Numbered from the stretch's first letter, positions 11,885 to 25,111 are shown. The stretch: 64,000 nucleotides of DNA from Geosiphon pyriformis (GCA_016748015.1 JAAOMT010000327.1:28966-92965); one strand, 5' to 3'. Numbers and translations are program-made. The notes: a model not told the origin generated them from the letters alone.

Positions 11885-13268
11885 AAAATAAAAACAATAT
11901 AAATTTTTGGTAAGATTACACTTAATTAAAACAAAATAAAATATTATTATTATTATTATTTTAAAAATTATTTTTAGAATTTTTAGAACCAAAATATTTT
12001 GTTATAAGATTTTTTACTTTAATAAAAAGCTTTTAAAACTATTAAAAATTAATAAACAAATAAATTAAAACTAATTAAAACAATTTTATAAAATTAAATT
12101 ATCAAATTTTTTATGATTAAAACTAGATAATAATTGGTTAAAAAACTTGGATTTTATATTAGTCTATAATAATTTTTTTAACAATTTAAAAATATATTGT
12201 ATCATTAAAAACAAAAAAATTATTAACAATATTTGGTACTTTTTCCGAAAATTAATATACTTAAGAAATTATACAAAATAACAACTACTTTCAAACAAAA
12301 ACTTAAAGTATTATTAACAATTTTATATTTATTGCATATAAAAATTTAGAATTTTAAATAAAATTTTAATTATAAAATCTACTTTTTACAATTATCTTGA
12401 AAACAAATTTAATTCTTAATTTAAAATCAAATTTTAAAAATACATATCAAAAAAATAGAAAGCAGTTCAAAATTTTATAAAAGTAACAACTAATATATGA
12501 AAACTGACTGTTAAAAACCAAAAGCTAAATTAAATAAAACAATACTTGCAATTATTTTATTTTGAATATTAAATATTCAAAAAAAATAAAAAGTAAAAAC
12601 CCAAAAAACTTAGAAAAAAGCTTAAAAAAAGTAAAAGTATAATTATTTTATATTATATTGCCAAAATTTTCGAATTTTCAAAAAAATCTTTTAATTAGCT
12701 TTTAAAAATAGTTAAATAAAGTTACAAATACCATTAAAGTTAATAGATAAAATTTAATCAAAGTCTTTAAAATAATTTTTTACTTTTTATAAAGAATAAC
12801 AAATAAATATTTGGAAAACCAAACAGCTTTTTTTGATACTTAAGATGCTTTTTATAAATGGCAATAATTCTATTACTTTCAAAATTGGTTTAAAAACATT
12901 GAATAACAAAAATCAAATTACATTTAATAAATACTTTTATTAATACTATTAAAACAATTAAAGTTTATGAAATAATTATTAAAAAACCAATTTATACCAA
13001 ACTTATAAATATAGTTATTAAAAAAATTAGTATAGAAATAAAAAAATTGGAAAAAAAATTAATAAACATATTAACTATTATATGTGTAAAATTAAAATTA
13101 AAATCAAAGTTAATATTAAAATCAAAAACTGAAACCAATTTTAACAAAACTAAAATTAATCAAAAACAAAAAAAAATTATTTAATATTATAAAACAAAAC
13201 AGTATAATTTACAATAAAATAATTAATCTTTTTTGTTTAGCAAAATCTTATAATACACAATTTATTTA
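11885..13268. other. AT-rich sequence without a recognisable gene
   Basis: This is A-rich on the plus strand, with many stops in all frames. I could not assign it to any element in the window. It was the target for both the LINE tail to its left and the MITE to its right. Confidence 0.4.
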
Positions 13269-13567
13269 GGGAATTGCTAAATTGACTCACCCGCAACATG
13301 TGATATTAATATATATAGAATTTTAATATTTATTTATTAGTAAATTTAATAAATTTTTGTTTAATTAAAATAAAAATTAACTTTTTTTTATATAAAATTG
13401 AATATAGATTATATATATTAATTTTTTATTATGCCTTAACTAATTAATTAAAAAACACTTCGTTGTGAACAACCATATTATTTGTTAATATGTTTTTATA
13501 TAGTTGAATACGAAGCTATGACATAAATGATATTACATATTGCAGGTGGATTGATTTAGCAATTCTC
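13269..13567. mobile_element. hAT-like MITE, 299 bp, with imperfect 40-bp terminal inverted repeats
   Basis: The left end reads GGGAATTGCTAAATTGACTC and the right end, reverse-complemented, GAGAATTGCTAAATCAATCC. About 31 of the first 40 bases agree, and all nine differences are transitions. The 8-bp sequence TTTATTTA flanks both sides (13261-13268 and 13568-13575), matching the 8-bp duplication typical of hAT elements. There is no coding capacity. The target site is AT-rich, so the duplication alone would be weak evidence, but it abuts the terminal repeats exactly. Confidence 0.8.
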
Positions 13568-13649
13568 TTTATTTATTATTTATTTAGATTCAAATATTTA
13601 AAAATAAAGCATTAAAATTTTTCAGCCAATATTCTTTATAATTTAAATA

Positions 13650-15180
13650 TTTTTTCTTTTAAGTTTATGTATAACCTAATCTTTATAACAATGCTCTATT
13701 CTATACTTCTCTCAATGTCCATGTGGTAATGCATTCTAATTATTCTCACTCTGTAGACCTTTAGGGCTATTTTATAAACTCCCATTGCTTTTCTATTAAT
13801 CCATAATGTCTCTTGTCTCCTCTAGTTCACCTTTAAAATAAGCTTACATATAATCTAGCTCTACTACAATTCAACTCGTTCCAATTATTGTGTTGTCAAG
13901 ATTTGTAACATTTTCTTAATAAGCATGTATTATTTCCTTGCTTACCTTTTTGTGTCTTGAGGCACTTTGCATAAATTTTGTCATATGTAGTCTTAGGATT
14001 CTGTCAAGCATATTAATTAACAAATTCCCAATTGACTTGGTTTATGTTGTCAAGTTATGAGAAGGAAACAAAAAAACATAAGTGCGTTTATATTTTGCTG
14101 TACTCCTTTGTATCATGAGGCATATCATGTTGTAGAACAATTGCACGCATCAAATCAAATTGTCTGATTGTTGCCCTTGTGATTGATGTTTTTAACATAT
14201 CTTTGTTATAGCTAGATTTGTACAAATAGTTCTAACCATACTAATTAGTGATTTATGTGTTTAAAGTAATCTTTGTTTATCATCAAAGAAAAAAAATTCA
14301 GAGGTAAATCAAACTGTCTTTGATAGTTGATAAATTTATGTTGAGCCACAGTTGTGCCACCAAACCAAGAATTAAAAATGTCTGTTAATGCCGTCGAATA
14401 TTCACTTTGTCTAGTTTTGTTGCAGCATGTCCCAAATAATTTTTTAATATTGTTAATTAAATATTATTATGCTACAATATTTTATTTTAAGCAATATTAA
14501 ATGTTAAAAATATATAATACAATAATGACTTGAAAGTTAATTTAATATTTAAATTAAAAAATAAATAACAATATTGATAAGCCATGGGTATGTGCAAGCC
14601 ATTTCAAATGGTAACTAATATAGGCAACATATTTGGAGAAATTAGTAGCCAATAGAAAGTTTGCTGTAGTGATAACTAATATTCTTAATTGGCTCTAATC
14701 TAATATTTAATAATTTGTTGGGCTATGTCTTCAGAAAAAAAAATAAACAATATTATTAATGAATTTTACACATTAAAATAAACAATTATATTACAAAGCA
14801 TACTGTAGGGGCTATTTAATAAAAGTGGCTTTGTTATCTAAATAGTAATTTATACTTATAGATAAAAGATCTGAAATGTTAGTTATATAACATTATGACC
14901 ACTATTAAAGCTATCAAACATTAATTAAAAGTGGCAATAACTTAATATAAAAGATATATAAAGAAACTAAAATAAAAAGTAAAAAGTTGGATGAAAAAAA
15001 TGAGTTAAGTAAATTAAAAAAAAAGTTAAAAAAGAAAAAGTATGATAAAAAAGAAATAAAAAATAAAAGTAAATAAAAATAAATAAAGAGTATAAATACA
15101 AAAATTACAAAATATATTAATAAAAATAATTATGACAGATTAAAAAAATAGAATAAAATAATATTTGTAAGAAAATAATT
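13650..15180 (+). repeat. Dispersed repeat, copy 1 (inverted partner at 58100-59745)
   Basis: This stretch is the reverse complement of 58100-59745, with small indels, over about 1.5 kb. Diagnostic blocks are the TGTCTCTTGTCTCCTC region near 13810, GTTGTCAAGTTATGAGAAGG near 14048, the CCAAACCAAGAATTAAAAAT block near 14360 and AGCCATGGGTATGTGCAAG near 14580. GC is higher than in the surrounding DNA. The far end is poly-A/G-rich (AAAAAGTTGGATGAAAAAAA near 14980). No open frame survives in this copy; the partner shows a faint coding trace. The element class is unknown. Confidence 0.8.
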
Positions 15181-15199
15181 AAAGTGGAACTGTTAAATA

Positions 15200-18100
15200 A
15201 ATTGTTTAATAACTTGTTTTTATAACTTGTTTTTTTTTCAATATTAAAACTACTGTATATATACATATTTGTAGTTCTATAAAAAAACATATTATAATAC
15301 TTTTTTTTAATATTTGAATCTGGTATTTGCTGCTATTATCAGTTGGTATTGGCCATTATTGTAGATTGCTGCTTGCCATCATTATGAGATAATACTTACT
15401 ACTATGTTAATTATTATCTTTCTAAGATTATTATTGTGCTATATTATATTGAATAATTTATATTATTTTATAATTTTTTTGCTAAATTCTTGAATTATAA
15501 TTCTATATTAAATAAAATTTCTTTCTTAACTTTTTTGGCAATTAATAAAGTGTATTAACAGATCTGATTGCATACTTTTTTTTCATTTCAATATTAATTC
15601 AATTGTATTTCTTCAGCAACAATTCTTTATATGTGAGACAAAATATGTTGTCTTATTTTTTGCTTTATTTTGAACTGCCAAATCATTTTTAATAGCAAAC
15701 TTTGCAGTAATAACAAGTATAAGTTTCATATTTTTTTTCTAATAATATGCAAGCTTTTATAGATAACAGCTTTATTGCAATTTTTGTATTTGAATAAAAT
15801 ATAAGGTGGTTGTTTTTTTGGTTCTGGTTTTAAATATAAAATATACCAACTATTAACTAATTTAATTGTAAAAATGAATTGTAAGTTAGTTTTTTTAAGT
15901 TATAATAATATTAGTTGTGATATAAATGTCTCAAATAGCTGCTCAGTTTTTTCAGTTTAATTAGATATTAATTTAAAAGCCATATAAGTTTTAATAATTG
16001 GCATTTTTTTTTAAATTCGAATATTAAAGTTTTTTCAGATTGTTTATTAAAATTATTACAGGTAGTAAGTACTTGAATATATTGTTTTTGGCATAAAATT
16101 TTGAGTTCTTAAGTTTTCTACTCTAAATTTGCATTGATCTTAGAAAGCCAATTATTTTTAACAAAAACTTGATATTAAAGTATATCTATAATTAAAACTT
16201 TCGTTTAAATAATAATTTAAAAGAAATTTGTTAATTTTTTCTACTAGAGTTTTTTTTATATTATTGGCAATAACAATAATTATTTAAATAGATTGGTTAA
16301 TACTTTGTTTAAGTTGTTGTATTAGTTGATAAATAATGATGCTTTTGGCAAATCTACTGTATAAAATTAAATAGATTGGTTTTTTTTTGATTTTTATTTC
16401 AGTATATATTGTAATAATTAGAGTTCTAATTGAACTAAACTGAACTGTATTTTAAGTGTTGTTCAAGTTCAATTCGAATTACAAACTGAATTTGAACTAA
16501 ATCAATTTTTCAAAGTAGGTTCAGTTTGAATTCAGCATTGAACTTTTTTGACAAATCTGAGTTTGGTTTAAGTTTGGTTTAAGTCTAATTCAAAGTTTAT
16601 GAATTTATTCAAGTTTGATGAAATTAAAAAAATATAATACTTGTACTATTTGTTCATTAATTATTACTTTGTTTAATTACTATAATTAGTTAAAAAAGTA
16701 TATAAAACTATATATATATAACAACTCTAATTTTCAACTTACCAAAATGAATTTATTATTGGTATAATTTAATGTTACTAAAGATTTAAAATTCAAAATA
16801 ATAGAATTTGATAATCTAAATAGTTTAAATATTTATATATTTGGTAAACATAGTTTTCAAAATAAAATATAAGACTATTTTGATAAATTTAAATAAATAA
16901 AAAAAACAGCTAAATGTATAGTCTCAAAATATGTACATAAACTATTTTTTTACAGAACTATGGGTACTACCAAATTCTTATGACACTATTTAAAAATTTT
17001 TCATCAAACAGTATATATTATAATATAAGAATATTATAAGAAAAAACAAAATATTCAGAAAGATTACAAGTCAATTAAAAAAATGTTTTAATGAGTAAGA
17101 TTGCTATTTTTTTTATAATTTTTGGCCAATTTAATTAGAAAACTGCTCTAACTTTCTATAGTAACTGCTATTAATATTAATAATAAAAAACTTTATGATA
17201 TGATTACTATTTGGTCTTTTCTGTAGATGAAAATATAATTACAAATATAAGATTGTATTTAGTGCTTAAAACTATAAAAGCAGTACAATATCTTTAATTA
17301 TAGATATAAAGACCATTAAAATGAAAATTAAATAATAATATAGTGTTTTTAATAATTAAACCTAAACATGTTTATAAACTTTAAACTAAATTTAAACCAA
17401 ATTTGTTGTATGTATTCAAATTTGATTTAAATTCAGTAATTTTAAGTTTGGTTTAAGTTTAAAGTTGAATTCTGCCAAATCTTTTGTTTAAGTTTGGTTC
17501 AGTTTGATGGTTTAATTAAACTTAAACCAAACTGGACTGAATATCTAAACTTTAGCAATAATTGTTTTCTGTTTTGTTATTACTATATTGCTAAATAAGA
17601 ATAGATATTTATTAGCTTTAAATTTAAAAAAGAAGATATTTAAAAAATTGGTATTTTCAACAAATTTTGTAGATAAATTGTATTGCTGAAAGAGTTTAAT
17701 TTTGGTGTTGTAGCTTTATTTTTAAAAAATACAGTTTGTTGAAAATCCAGTTTTTTAGGTATTATTAATTAAATAAATTGAGTATTAAAATATATAAATC
17801 TTTATTGTGAATTATTTTAGAGAACTAATTGATTGTTAATATTAATTCTGTTGTTGTTAATTGTAAATTAATTCTGAAATAAAAATTGATTTTGTTAAAC
17901 CACTTTTCTTATAAATATTTAGTATTGTTAAATTGATGGTATTTGTTGATATTGTTAAATCTGTAAAAATTATTGGTGTTGTATTTGCATTGGTTGTAGG
18001 ATTAATTAATAGTAGTTATTTTAATATTGAGATTTAATAGATAATATGCTAATAGTTTAAATTAATAATATAATTGCTAAAGTTAAAAATAACATTAATT

Positions 18101-19600
18101 ACTCTTTGATTATTAGTTTTGTTGTATTTTTTAGCAATTTTGTTTTGAGTGTTTTAAAATTCTATAATAATAGCAATTTTGAAATTGGTTGCTAAATAAT
18201 AATAAGAAATTGTGTTGGTTTTGTTATTATTGTTCTTGGTTAGTAAAATAGTTTTTGACTTTTTAAATAAGTTGATCGATTTTTTTCTTAGCTATTAAGT
18301 TGGCTTTTTCAATTATAAAATTAACAAATTTCGTGTAGTTAGTTTTTTTGTTATTATTTTATAGGTTTTAGCATATTAAATAAGTATGGTTAAATTTTCT
18401 GGTACATGTAGACAAATTTTCTTAAGTCTAACAATAAATTTGTCTAATATTTGAGCATTAAAATAGTAATTATTGGTTTTTAATTGGCAAATCTTTCAGA
18501 GAAATTTGTTAAACTTCTTAAGATAAGTTATAATAAATTATATTGGTTTTTGCTTAATGTTTTGGAATTAATTTTAATGAATAATAAATGTATTGTTGTT
18601 AATGAACTGTTCAAAGAAAGCATATTTGAATGCTTGTTAATTTTTAAAAAATTTACTCAAATTTTCAAACTATTTGTCTGCAGTTTTTTGATGAAAATAA
18701 GAAATAGATTTAAATATTTTTATAATATTCTATCCATTAACATTTCTTGCTTTTGAAACTTTGTTCAACTATTTTTGAGAATTAGTGTTAGCATTTTTTT
18801 CTGTAAATTCAGTGATTTTTGCAATATAAACAGTTGTTATTTTTTTTGTATCTTTATTTTCAGCAGTTTTTTTTTCAGTAAATTCAAAAACGTTTTTGTT
18901 GTTATTTATATTATCAGAGTAATTACTCCGGTTTTTTGTTAAGTAATTAAAAAAATTTGTGCTAATAAAAATTTGTTTAGGCTGTTGTATTAAACTTTTT
19001 GGTAATATAAAGTCTTTTGGTCTTAAAAATAATTAAATAGTAAATTTAGTATCTGAACTTAAGCAATTAAAGCTAGAAATGATGTAATTAAAAGTGGTAA
19101 TTTAGAACTGGCTCTTTGTTTGAGTGTTTACAAATAATAAAAAATTGTTTTTGGTGAGTTGGGTGTTGTATAAACTGGTTAGTTGTTTTTTTTTGCTTTT
19201 TTTACTTGTTTTAAGTTCAAACTTAAGTTCAAAAACAAAATATAAGTTGGCAAAGTATTTTTTTTTACAAAATTTGATAATGTTGTAATCAAGTTCTTCA
19301 AAATAAGTAGCATAATTATTAGCATTAATATTTTCTAATTATTTATTTAAGTAGTAAATAAAATTTTCAAGAAAATTTTGCTTGACTTCTGTAATATTGT
19401 AGTTTCCAAAAAAGTAATTATTGATTTGGTTTTTAATATATTAAGAAAATATTTTCTTAAAAGCTGTAATTTTGTCTTAGATTTTAAATCATTGTTTGCA
19501 GTAAGTATAAATTGACTGATAGTACTTTAGAGTTGTTATGTTTAATATAGTTATTACTTTAAAATTGTTGTTGCTGTATTAATTTATAAAAGAACACTAA
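15200..19600 (-). pseudogene. gag: Gypsy D copy 1 gag (minus strand), split by a hAT insertion
   Basis: Downstream (leftward) of the minus-strand LTR and leader, the minus strand carries a decayed gag. Readable pieces are YFEELDYNIIKFCKKKYF (about 19290), NAQILDKFIVRLKKICLHV (about 18440) and, much further on, a Cys-containing CYYCK segment (about 15720) that could be a zinc-knuckle relic. Stops occur every 20-60 codons. A hAT element interrupts it at 16419-17554. No protease or pol follows before the repeat at 15180, so the element is truncated. The gag identity is inferred from position behind LTR and leader and from the capsid-like character of the pieces. Confidence 0.6.
16411..17562 (+). 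mobile_element. hAT element remnant with BED zinc finger and 8-bp target duplication
   Basis: The ends read TAGAGTTCTAA (16419) and, reverse-complemented, TAAAGTTTAGA (ends 17554), an imperfect 11-bp terminal repeat. They are flanked by GTAATAAT (16411-16418) and GCAATAAT (17555-17562), an 8-bp hAT-type duplication with one transition difference. Subterminal regions are rich in AGTTTGGTTTAAG and TTGAACTAAAC motifs in both orientations, which transposase may bind. From about 16868 to 17020 the plus strand encodes a decayed BED finger (DYFDKFK, KKTAKCIVSKY, GTTKFL, HYLKIFH), the usual N-terminus of hAT transposases; its second Cys reads as Ser. The catalytic domain is absent, so this is an internally deleted copy. 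Confidence 0.82.
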
Positions 19601-19799
19601 ATGTTACCAAAAATTTTTGGTCTCTTTTTTTGAATGTTGTTAATATTGTTTGCTGTTAATTTCCAATTTTAGAAGCTGTTGAATTTCTGATAACTAAATT
19701 TATTTTCAAATTATCTTTTATAATTTAAATTGCTAAATTTATAAATAAAATAATTAATTCTATGCCAGTTATTTTATATAGTTACTTTGCAGTAAAAAT

Positions 19800-20545
19800 C
19801 AACTCTTTCTCAAAATTGCTTGTTTAAAAGCTTACTAAATATATGTAGTTACTTTGCTGTTAAAGTCAATTTTTTTAAAGAAATTTTTCTGTAAACTATC
19901 TTAATAATTATAATAATAATAAAAAGAAAAAAGAAATATGAAAAAAATAAAAATTTGTTAAGAAAATTGTCTTTTGTTTAAATCTAGAGTTACTAATAAA
20001 TTAATAAAATTAGTAGTTAATTAATTTTAAAACGTTAATTATAATTTAAATAATTTTAAATTAATAAAAAACAAATTTAATTTTTTAAAGTATTTGATTT
20101 TTATTAATTTGTAAAGATATATAAAAAAATAATTGATTTTAATTAAGATTGTGATCTAAGATAAGATATTTTTTCTTAAAGAGAAAAGTTTTTTTTTATA
20201 CAGTGTGTTGTAATACTAGTTTATAAACTTGAATTTTTTCTTTATTATAATTTTAATAAATTAAAAATATATTTTAGTAAACTACAAAATATTTTTATGA
20301 ACTATAAATTACTTTAGTACATTATTAAAATATTTCATGTATTTTTACAAATTTTGACAAATTTTTAAATATTACAAAGTTTAGAGTATTGTATGATCTA
20401 AATATTATATTTAATTATATTAGTGTATTATACAAATTGAGTTAATAATTAGATAAAGATATTGTTATTATTTGATTAAATAATAAATAATAAAATAATA
20501 ATAATATATGTTAATTATTAATAGGAATTATAAAAGTAATTTTAT
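19800..20545 (-). repeat. LTR of gypsy D, copy 1 (minus strand)
   Basis: Its reverse complement aligns with 44624-45400 and 56640-57190. Shared landmarks are the start (TATAATTC-ATTATTAATTA), a TATA-like TATAAAAAAAA, and the end block with GCAAAGTAACTATATA. It is followed, on its own strand, by a leader opening with GGCATAGAATT (about 19775). The + strand string ACAGTGTGTTG at 20200 resembles a Tc1 terminus but belongs to this LTR. Confidence 0.75.
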
Positions 20546-20779
20546 GTTAATTACTGATTAAAATTTTATTAATAACAACAACCAAGAACTTTAAAGATTT
20601 TATCAAAAATCTTTGAATTAAATTATTGAGAAAATATAAAATACTGTTTAAAAATCTTATCTCAATAATAAATATTACTTTTTAAAATACTATTACTTAG
20701 AAATAACAAATGTTATAACTATTAATTAAATCAATAATTACTTTTTTAAAAGATATATTATTGTTCTAATTTATTATAA

Positions 20780-23560
20780 TAACCAACAAAAAAAAACAAC
20801 CAAATTTATCTCTGTCAATTACTTTTTTATCAACAAATAAACAACTTCTTATTATTCCAGTCATGACATATAGAGACATTGCTAAATTAAAAAAATTCAC
20901 TAGTAAAAAAAAATACATACATATAAATTACAAAAGCTAAAAAAACAATTATAATTAATAACTGAAATAAGATTAAAACAATTTAAGTTTTATCTTTTTT
21001 TTAATAAAAACTACAGACTTATAATATTCAAGTCTTAATAAAAAGCTAACTAACTTTATTATTTTTAAGCTTGTTTTTTTACAGTATTTCTGTAACTTTA
21101 ATATCTTAATTCGACTATAAAATCAATTTAATATTATAAACAAAAAACTATAAAGCAGTTTTTATTTATCTTGATTAATTTAATCAAATTTTTTATCAAA
21201 TTCAGATTATTAAATGAGATTATTATACATCTGGCCAAATTCTAAATTAGTTTATTAAAAATAATATTCTTTGGTCTATTAAACTCTAATATTCTAAAAA
21301 CTTATAAGATGTAGTAATACTTGTTTGTAACTTTAAACTTGTAAAACAAAAAACAAATCATATTTAAGTTGTTAACTTAATTATAAATAGAACTTTTAAT
21401 ATTAACACAAAACTTATCCAATTAAATAAAAAATTTACTCAAAAAATTTAGAAACATACTAATTTTTACAATACAGAAAAAATAACATACTACAAAGTAC
21501 TAATAACAGCAATAATACCAATAACAACAACATTTTTAAAAACAAAATTTTTATAATTATTATTATTGTTAAAAACTTAGTTATATTGTAAAATATTATT
21601 ACCAAAAAATATCAAATCAGAAATATAGAAACCAATATTAACAATAATTAAGATGCTTAAAATTCATAAAATTTTAATATTCTTTATCTTAATATTAACA
21701 ATTACAATATTTATTTCAATTATTACAGAATTATTATTAAAAATTACACATAATATTACAGATACAACTTCAATATCAAGCCTTACAATATAGCAATTCA
21801 AAACTCTAAATTATTGATTATAATTAAAAATAACAAAGCAATAATAGAAATTAAATTCAATTTATTATAGTAATATTCTGAATTATAAATTGTAATAACT
21901 TATTATCTTAAGCAATATCAACAGAATATTTAAATTAGACTTTATATTTTGGTTTACTAAAATACTAGATTTTGATAATACTGTACTTTTAGAAAAAAAG
22001 TTGTAATTAAAATTATTAATTTTTTCTCTTTTAACAACAACTAGACTATTTTTAATATAAATTTTTCAGTCATAATTACCAGAAATAAAATGCTTATAGT
22101 CATATTTTTATTTAATAATAATAGTTTAAATACTTTTAATCTTTTTAATAAAGTTATTATTAACCAAAACAAATTAATTATAACAATATATACTGATATT
22201 ACAGTAAAACAAATAACCATTAAATTAATCTTTAACAATAAATTAATTAATAGCATAATTACAAAACAACTTATAGATTAAATAAATTACCAAGTTAATT
22301 AAACTTTTACTGCCAAAATTATTATAACTAATAGAAACACCAAAATACTAATTAAAAAAATCAACAACTTTTTTTTCGAAATTAATAGAATTATAATCCT
22401 TATCAAAGTTTTGATAATAAAAACAACTTAATATTAAGCTCTAATTGACAATAATTGGCTGATTAAAACTTGTGCTATTTTTGATTGAAATACACAAAAA
22501 CTCCAAATTTTATTCAATAGTTAACATATTTGAGTTTTTGTCATTTATAAATATTTTAAAACAATTATTACTAACTAGTTTTTTATCAAATTTAAAGAAT
22601 TTGTAATTCAGCCAATCTTAAAAACATACCAAATTTTTTAGACTGCTAATTTGGCACAAAACTATTATCACTATTTACTTGAAAAAAAAACAAAAAAAAA
22701 GTCACAAATATTAATTTTTGTTTATGTAATCCTAAATTAAAAGAATTAATTTTATTGTTTTTTAAAATTGGTTTGTATAGATTACAAAAAAAATTATCTT
22801 CAATAAACATCTGTATAAGAAACAATAAAATATAGCTAATTATTACTAAATACATTGCTATCTGTATATATTAGAACAATTTGAAAGTTCAAAATGACAA
22901 AACAAATAAAATAACACACTATGTTTTGTTTGTGGCAAAATTTTATCAAATAAAAGACTATAGAATAACATCTTTAATAAAAAAAAACATACAACAAATT
23001 CTGCCAATATATTATTCTTATTAATAACTAAATCCAAAAAAAACATCTTTTATTATTGCTTATAATTGAGCAATTAATTGACTAGACTTATATTTTTATG
23101 ATAAAAATAAAATCTGAAAAATAGTTACAGCAAAATAAAAAAAAGTCATGATTAAAAAAATCTATATCATCAAAAATACTCTAATAACAGTTAAAAAATA
23201 GATAAGCTGTTTACTAATAACTTTAAAATATTTTAAGAATAATATTAAAAATTTGTCTTTACTTAAAAAAACAATAACAATAACTGGCTGATCTTAATAC
23301 CCAATTATATAATCACTGTTTAATCTTTTATTATTTCTAATATTATAATAAATGTGATCTTTTGTTTAATTTATTTTTATAAACACTTTATTTTATCTTT
23401 AAACTTAGAAAACTTAAAGAAAAGTATGTGTTAAATACAAAAAACATAATATTTTAAAAATCAAATATGGCTACCAAAATAGAATAATAACTTATTTATT
23501 CTAATCTTTTTAAGAAATTAAAACTAAAATAATATAATAACAATAATAAAAAAATATGTT
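20780..23560 (+). pseudogene. gag-pro: Gypsy copy B gag and aspartic protease
   Basis: Gag begins near 20780; PVMTYRDIAKLKKFTS is readable at about 20857, followed by a helical capsid-like region (FIYLDQFNQIFYQIQ-like near 21155, interrupted by stops). The protease starts near 22187 with IYTDITVKQITIKLI; the active-site region reads FNNKLINSIIT where retropepsins have D-T/S-G, so the catalytic Asp has become Asn. After it comes a spacer with a Cys pair (CFVCGKI, about 22920) and an acidic-to-Lys/Asn converted stretch to about 23560. The layout is the same in element C (36873-39430). No LTR precedes gag; the minus-strand D element abuts it, so the 5' end of B is lost or displaced. Confidence 0.75.
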
Positions 23561-23769
23561 TTAAAAAAACACATATAAATAATGTTAAATTTGATTTAAA
23601 ATATTTTAAACAATTTTTTATAATTATAACACCCTATTTTTTATAAAAATAGATCTTAAATTAGCTTTAGAAATTTTTATTAATATTATAATTAAAAGTA
23701 TATCTTAGTTTAGCTTTGTAAACAAAAAAATTAATGTCAAAAAAAAAATAATTGATTTTAAATATATTG

Positions 23770-25111
23770 GTATTACCAATAAAAAAGCATGGTTTTAGAA
23801 ATATTTTTAACAACAACAATTTTTTTTTCTAGTAATATATATGATCATATATATTATTACTAATTATAGTATATACATAATTGTATAACTTATTTCAGTA
23901 TTTGAAAAGAGTAAAAGAGTGTTAAACAAATTGTTAAAATGAAAAAAAAAGTTGTTATTATTATTTTATTTTTGAATAAGAATTAACTTAATATAAGTTT
24001 TTATAAAGAAAAAAAATTAAATTCACATTTAGGTACAAGAAATAAATTGAAATCAAAAGACAAACTATTCAACCAAAGTATAACCAAAATTTTTTTAAAT
24101 AGTCATTAAAATATGTAGTATTTAAAAACTTATTTTAAAAGTAAAAATATAATTAGAATATTTAATTAATTAAAACACTATTATCAAAACCAATTTTTAA
24201 TAATGTGACACTTTTTATTATTTGATTAATACAAGATCAGATAATAAAATTAACAGCTTATTTAATAAAAATAAGTTATAATATAAAATATTAATTATAT
24301 GTGTTAAAAAACCAAAAGTAATAGAAAATTAGAAAAATAATAAAAAATACATACATATTTTAAATGTTAATAAGAAGCATTTAAAGTTTAAGAAAAAAAA
24401 GATATATAGAAAAGATAACTAACTGTTTACTATAAAGTTATAAAGAAGAGTTGGCTTAGTATAAAACTAATACTTCTTTTAATTTACATAAAACTGTATA
24501 TATAGTTAAATTACATGAGATCTACATACTATTTTAAGACTATTTTTAAGTACATTAATTATTTATATATATTAAATTAATTAATTTACTTGTAAGTATA
24601 CTTAGCATATTATTTTTTTAGAAACTAGTAATTTAAATAATCAGATTTAGATAATTAGATTTAGAACTGTAATTGTATATTATTAATACCAATTATGATT
24701 ATAATCAATATAATTAAATATAAATTAATTAATTATATTTCTTGGTATTTATTTCTGAATAGTAATTGCAGATCTAAAATATTAAACAATACAAATAAAG
24801 ATATATAAGAATTTTAAAGCATAATAAAGTTTGTTGTTATTAGATTATATATATTAATTCTTCATTTTTATTAGTTTTTCTTAGTTTGTCAAAATATTTT
24901 GGTATTTAATTTAGTTAAACAATTAAATTGTACTATATTTTTTGGTTATTATTGAACTAATTACTAATTTTTTATTTTTTATTTTTTATTTGCCAGCTGA
25001 TTTTGTTGATTAAAAATATTAATATAGGTTTTTTTTACATAATTTTAATAATAATTTCTATGTATGTGTTGTAATTTTGTATTAAAAAATCGTAAAAATT
25101 TCTAGTATTAC
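23770..25111. mobile_element. Unclassified 1328-bp insertion with 7-bp target duplication
   Basis: GTATTAC at 23770-23776 and again at 25105-25111 brackets 1328 bases that break the dUTPase frame of gypsy B. Joining the two sides across one copy gives a continuous motif-3 region. No terminal inverted repeat or coding region is apparent, and GC is extremely low. Near its left end is an almost perfect palindrome (see 23828). A solo LTR or a small non-autonomous element are both possible. Confidence 0.6.
23828..23862. repeat. Near-perfect AT palindrome centred on TGATCA
   Basis: TAGTAATATATATGATCATA continues as TATATTATTACTA, so the arms are complementary apart from a 3-base difference. A strong hairpin is possible. 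It lies 50 bases inside the 1.33-kb insertion. Confidence 0.7.

Noticed and set aside
18484-18756. 90-codon open frame on the plus strand
   Set aside because: It lies antisense to decayed gag of gypsy D; composition is Leu/Phe/Ile/Lys from T-rich sequence and it matches nothing.
20195-20215. ATACAGTGTGTTG, a 13-base match to the Tc1 terminus
   Set aside because: It lies within LTR D and aligns with the same place in the other LTR copies; no second terminus is nearby.
22041-22281. Open frames on both strands near 22.1 kb
   Set aside because: The minus frame is a shadow; the plus frame is only a stop-free stretch of gypsy B reaching into the protease.
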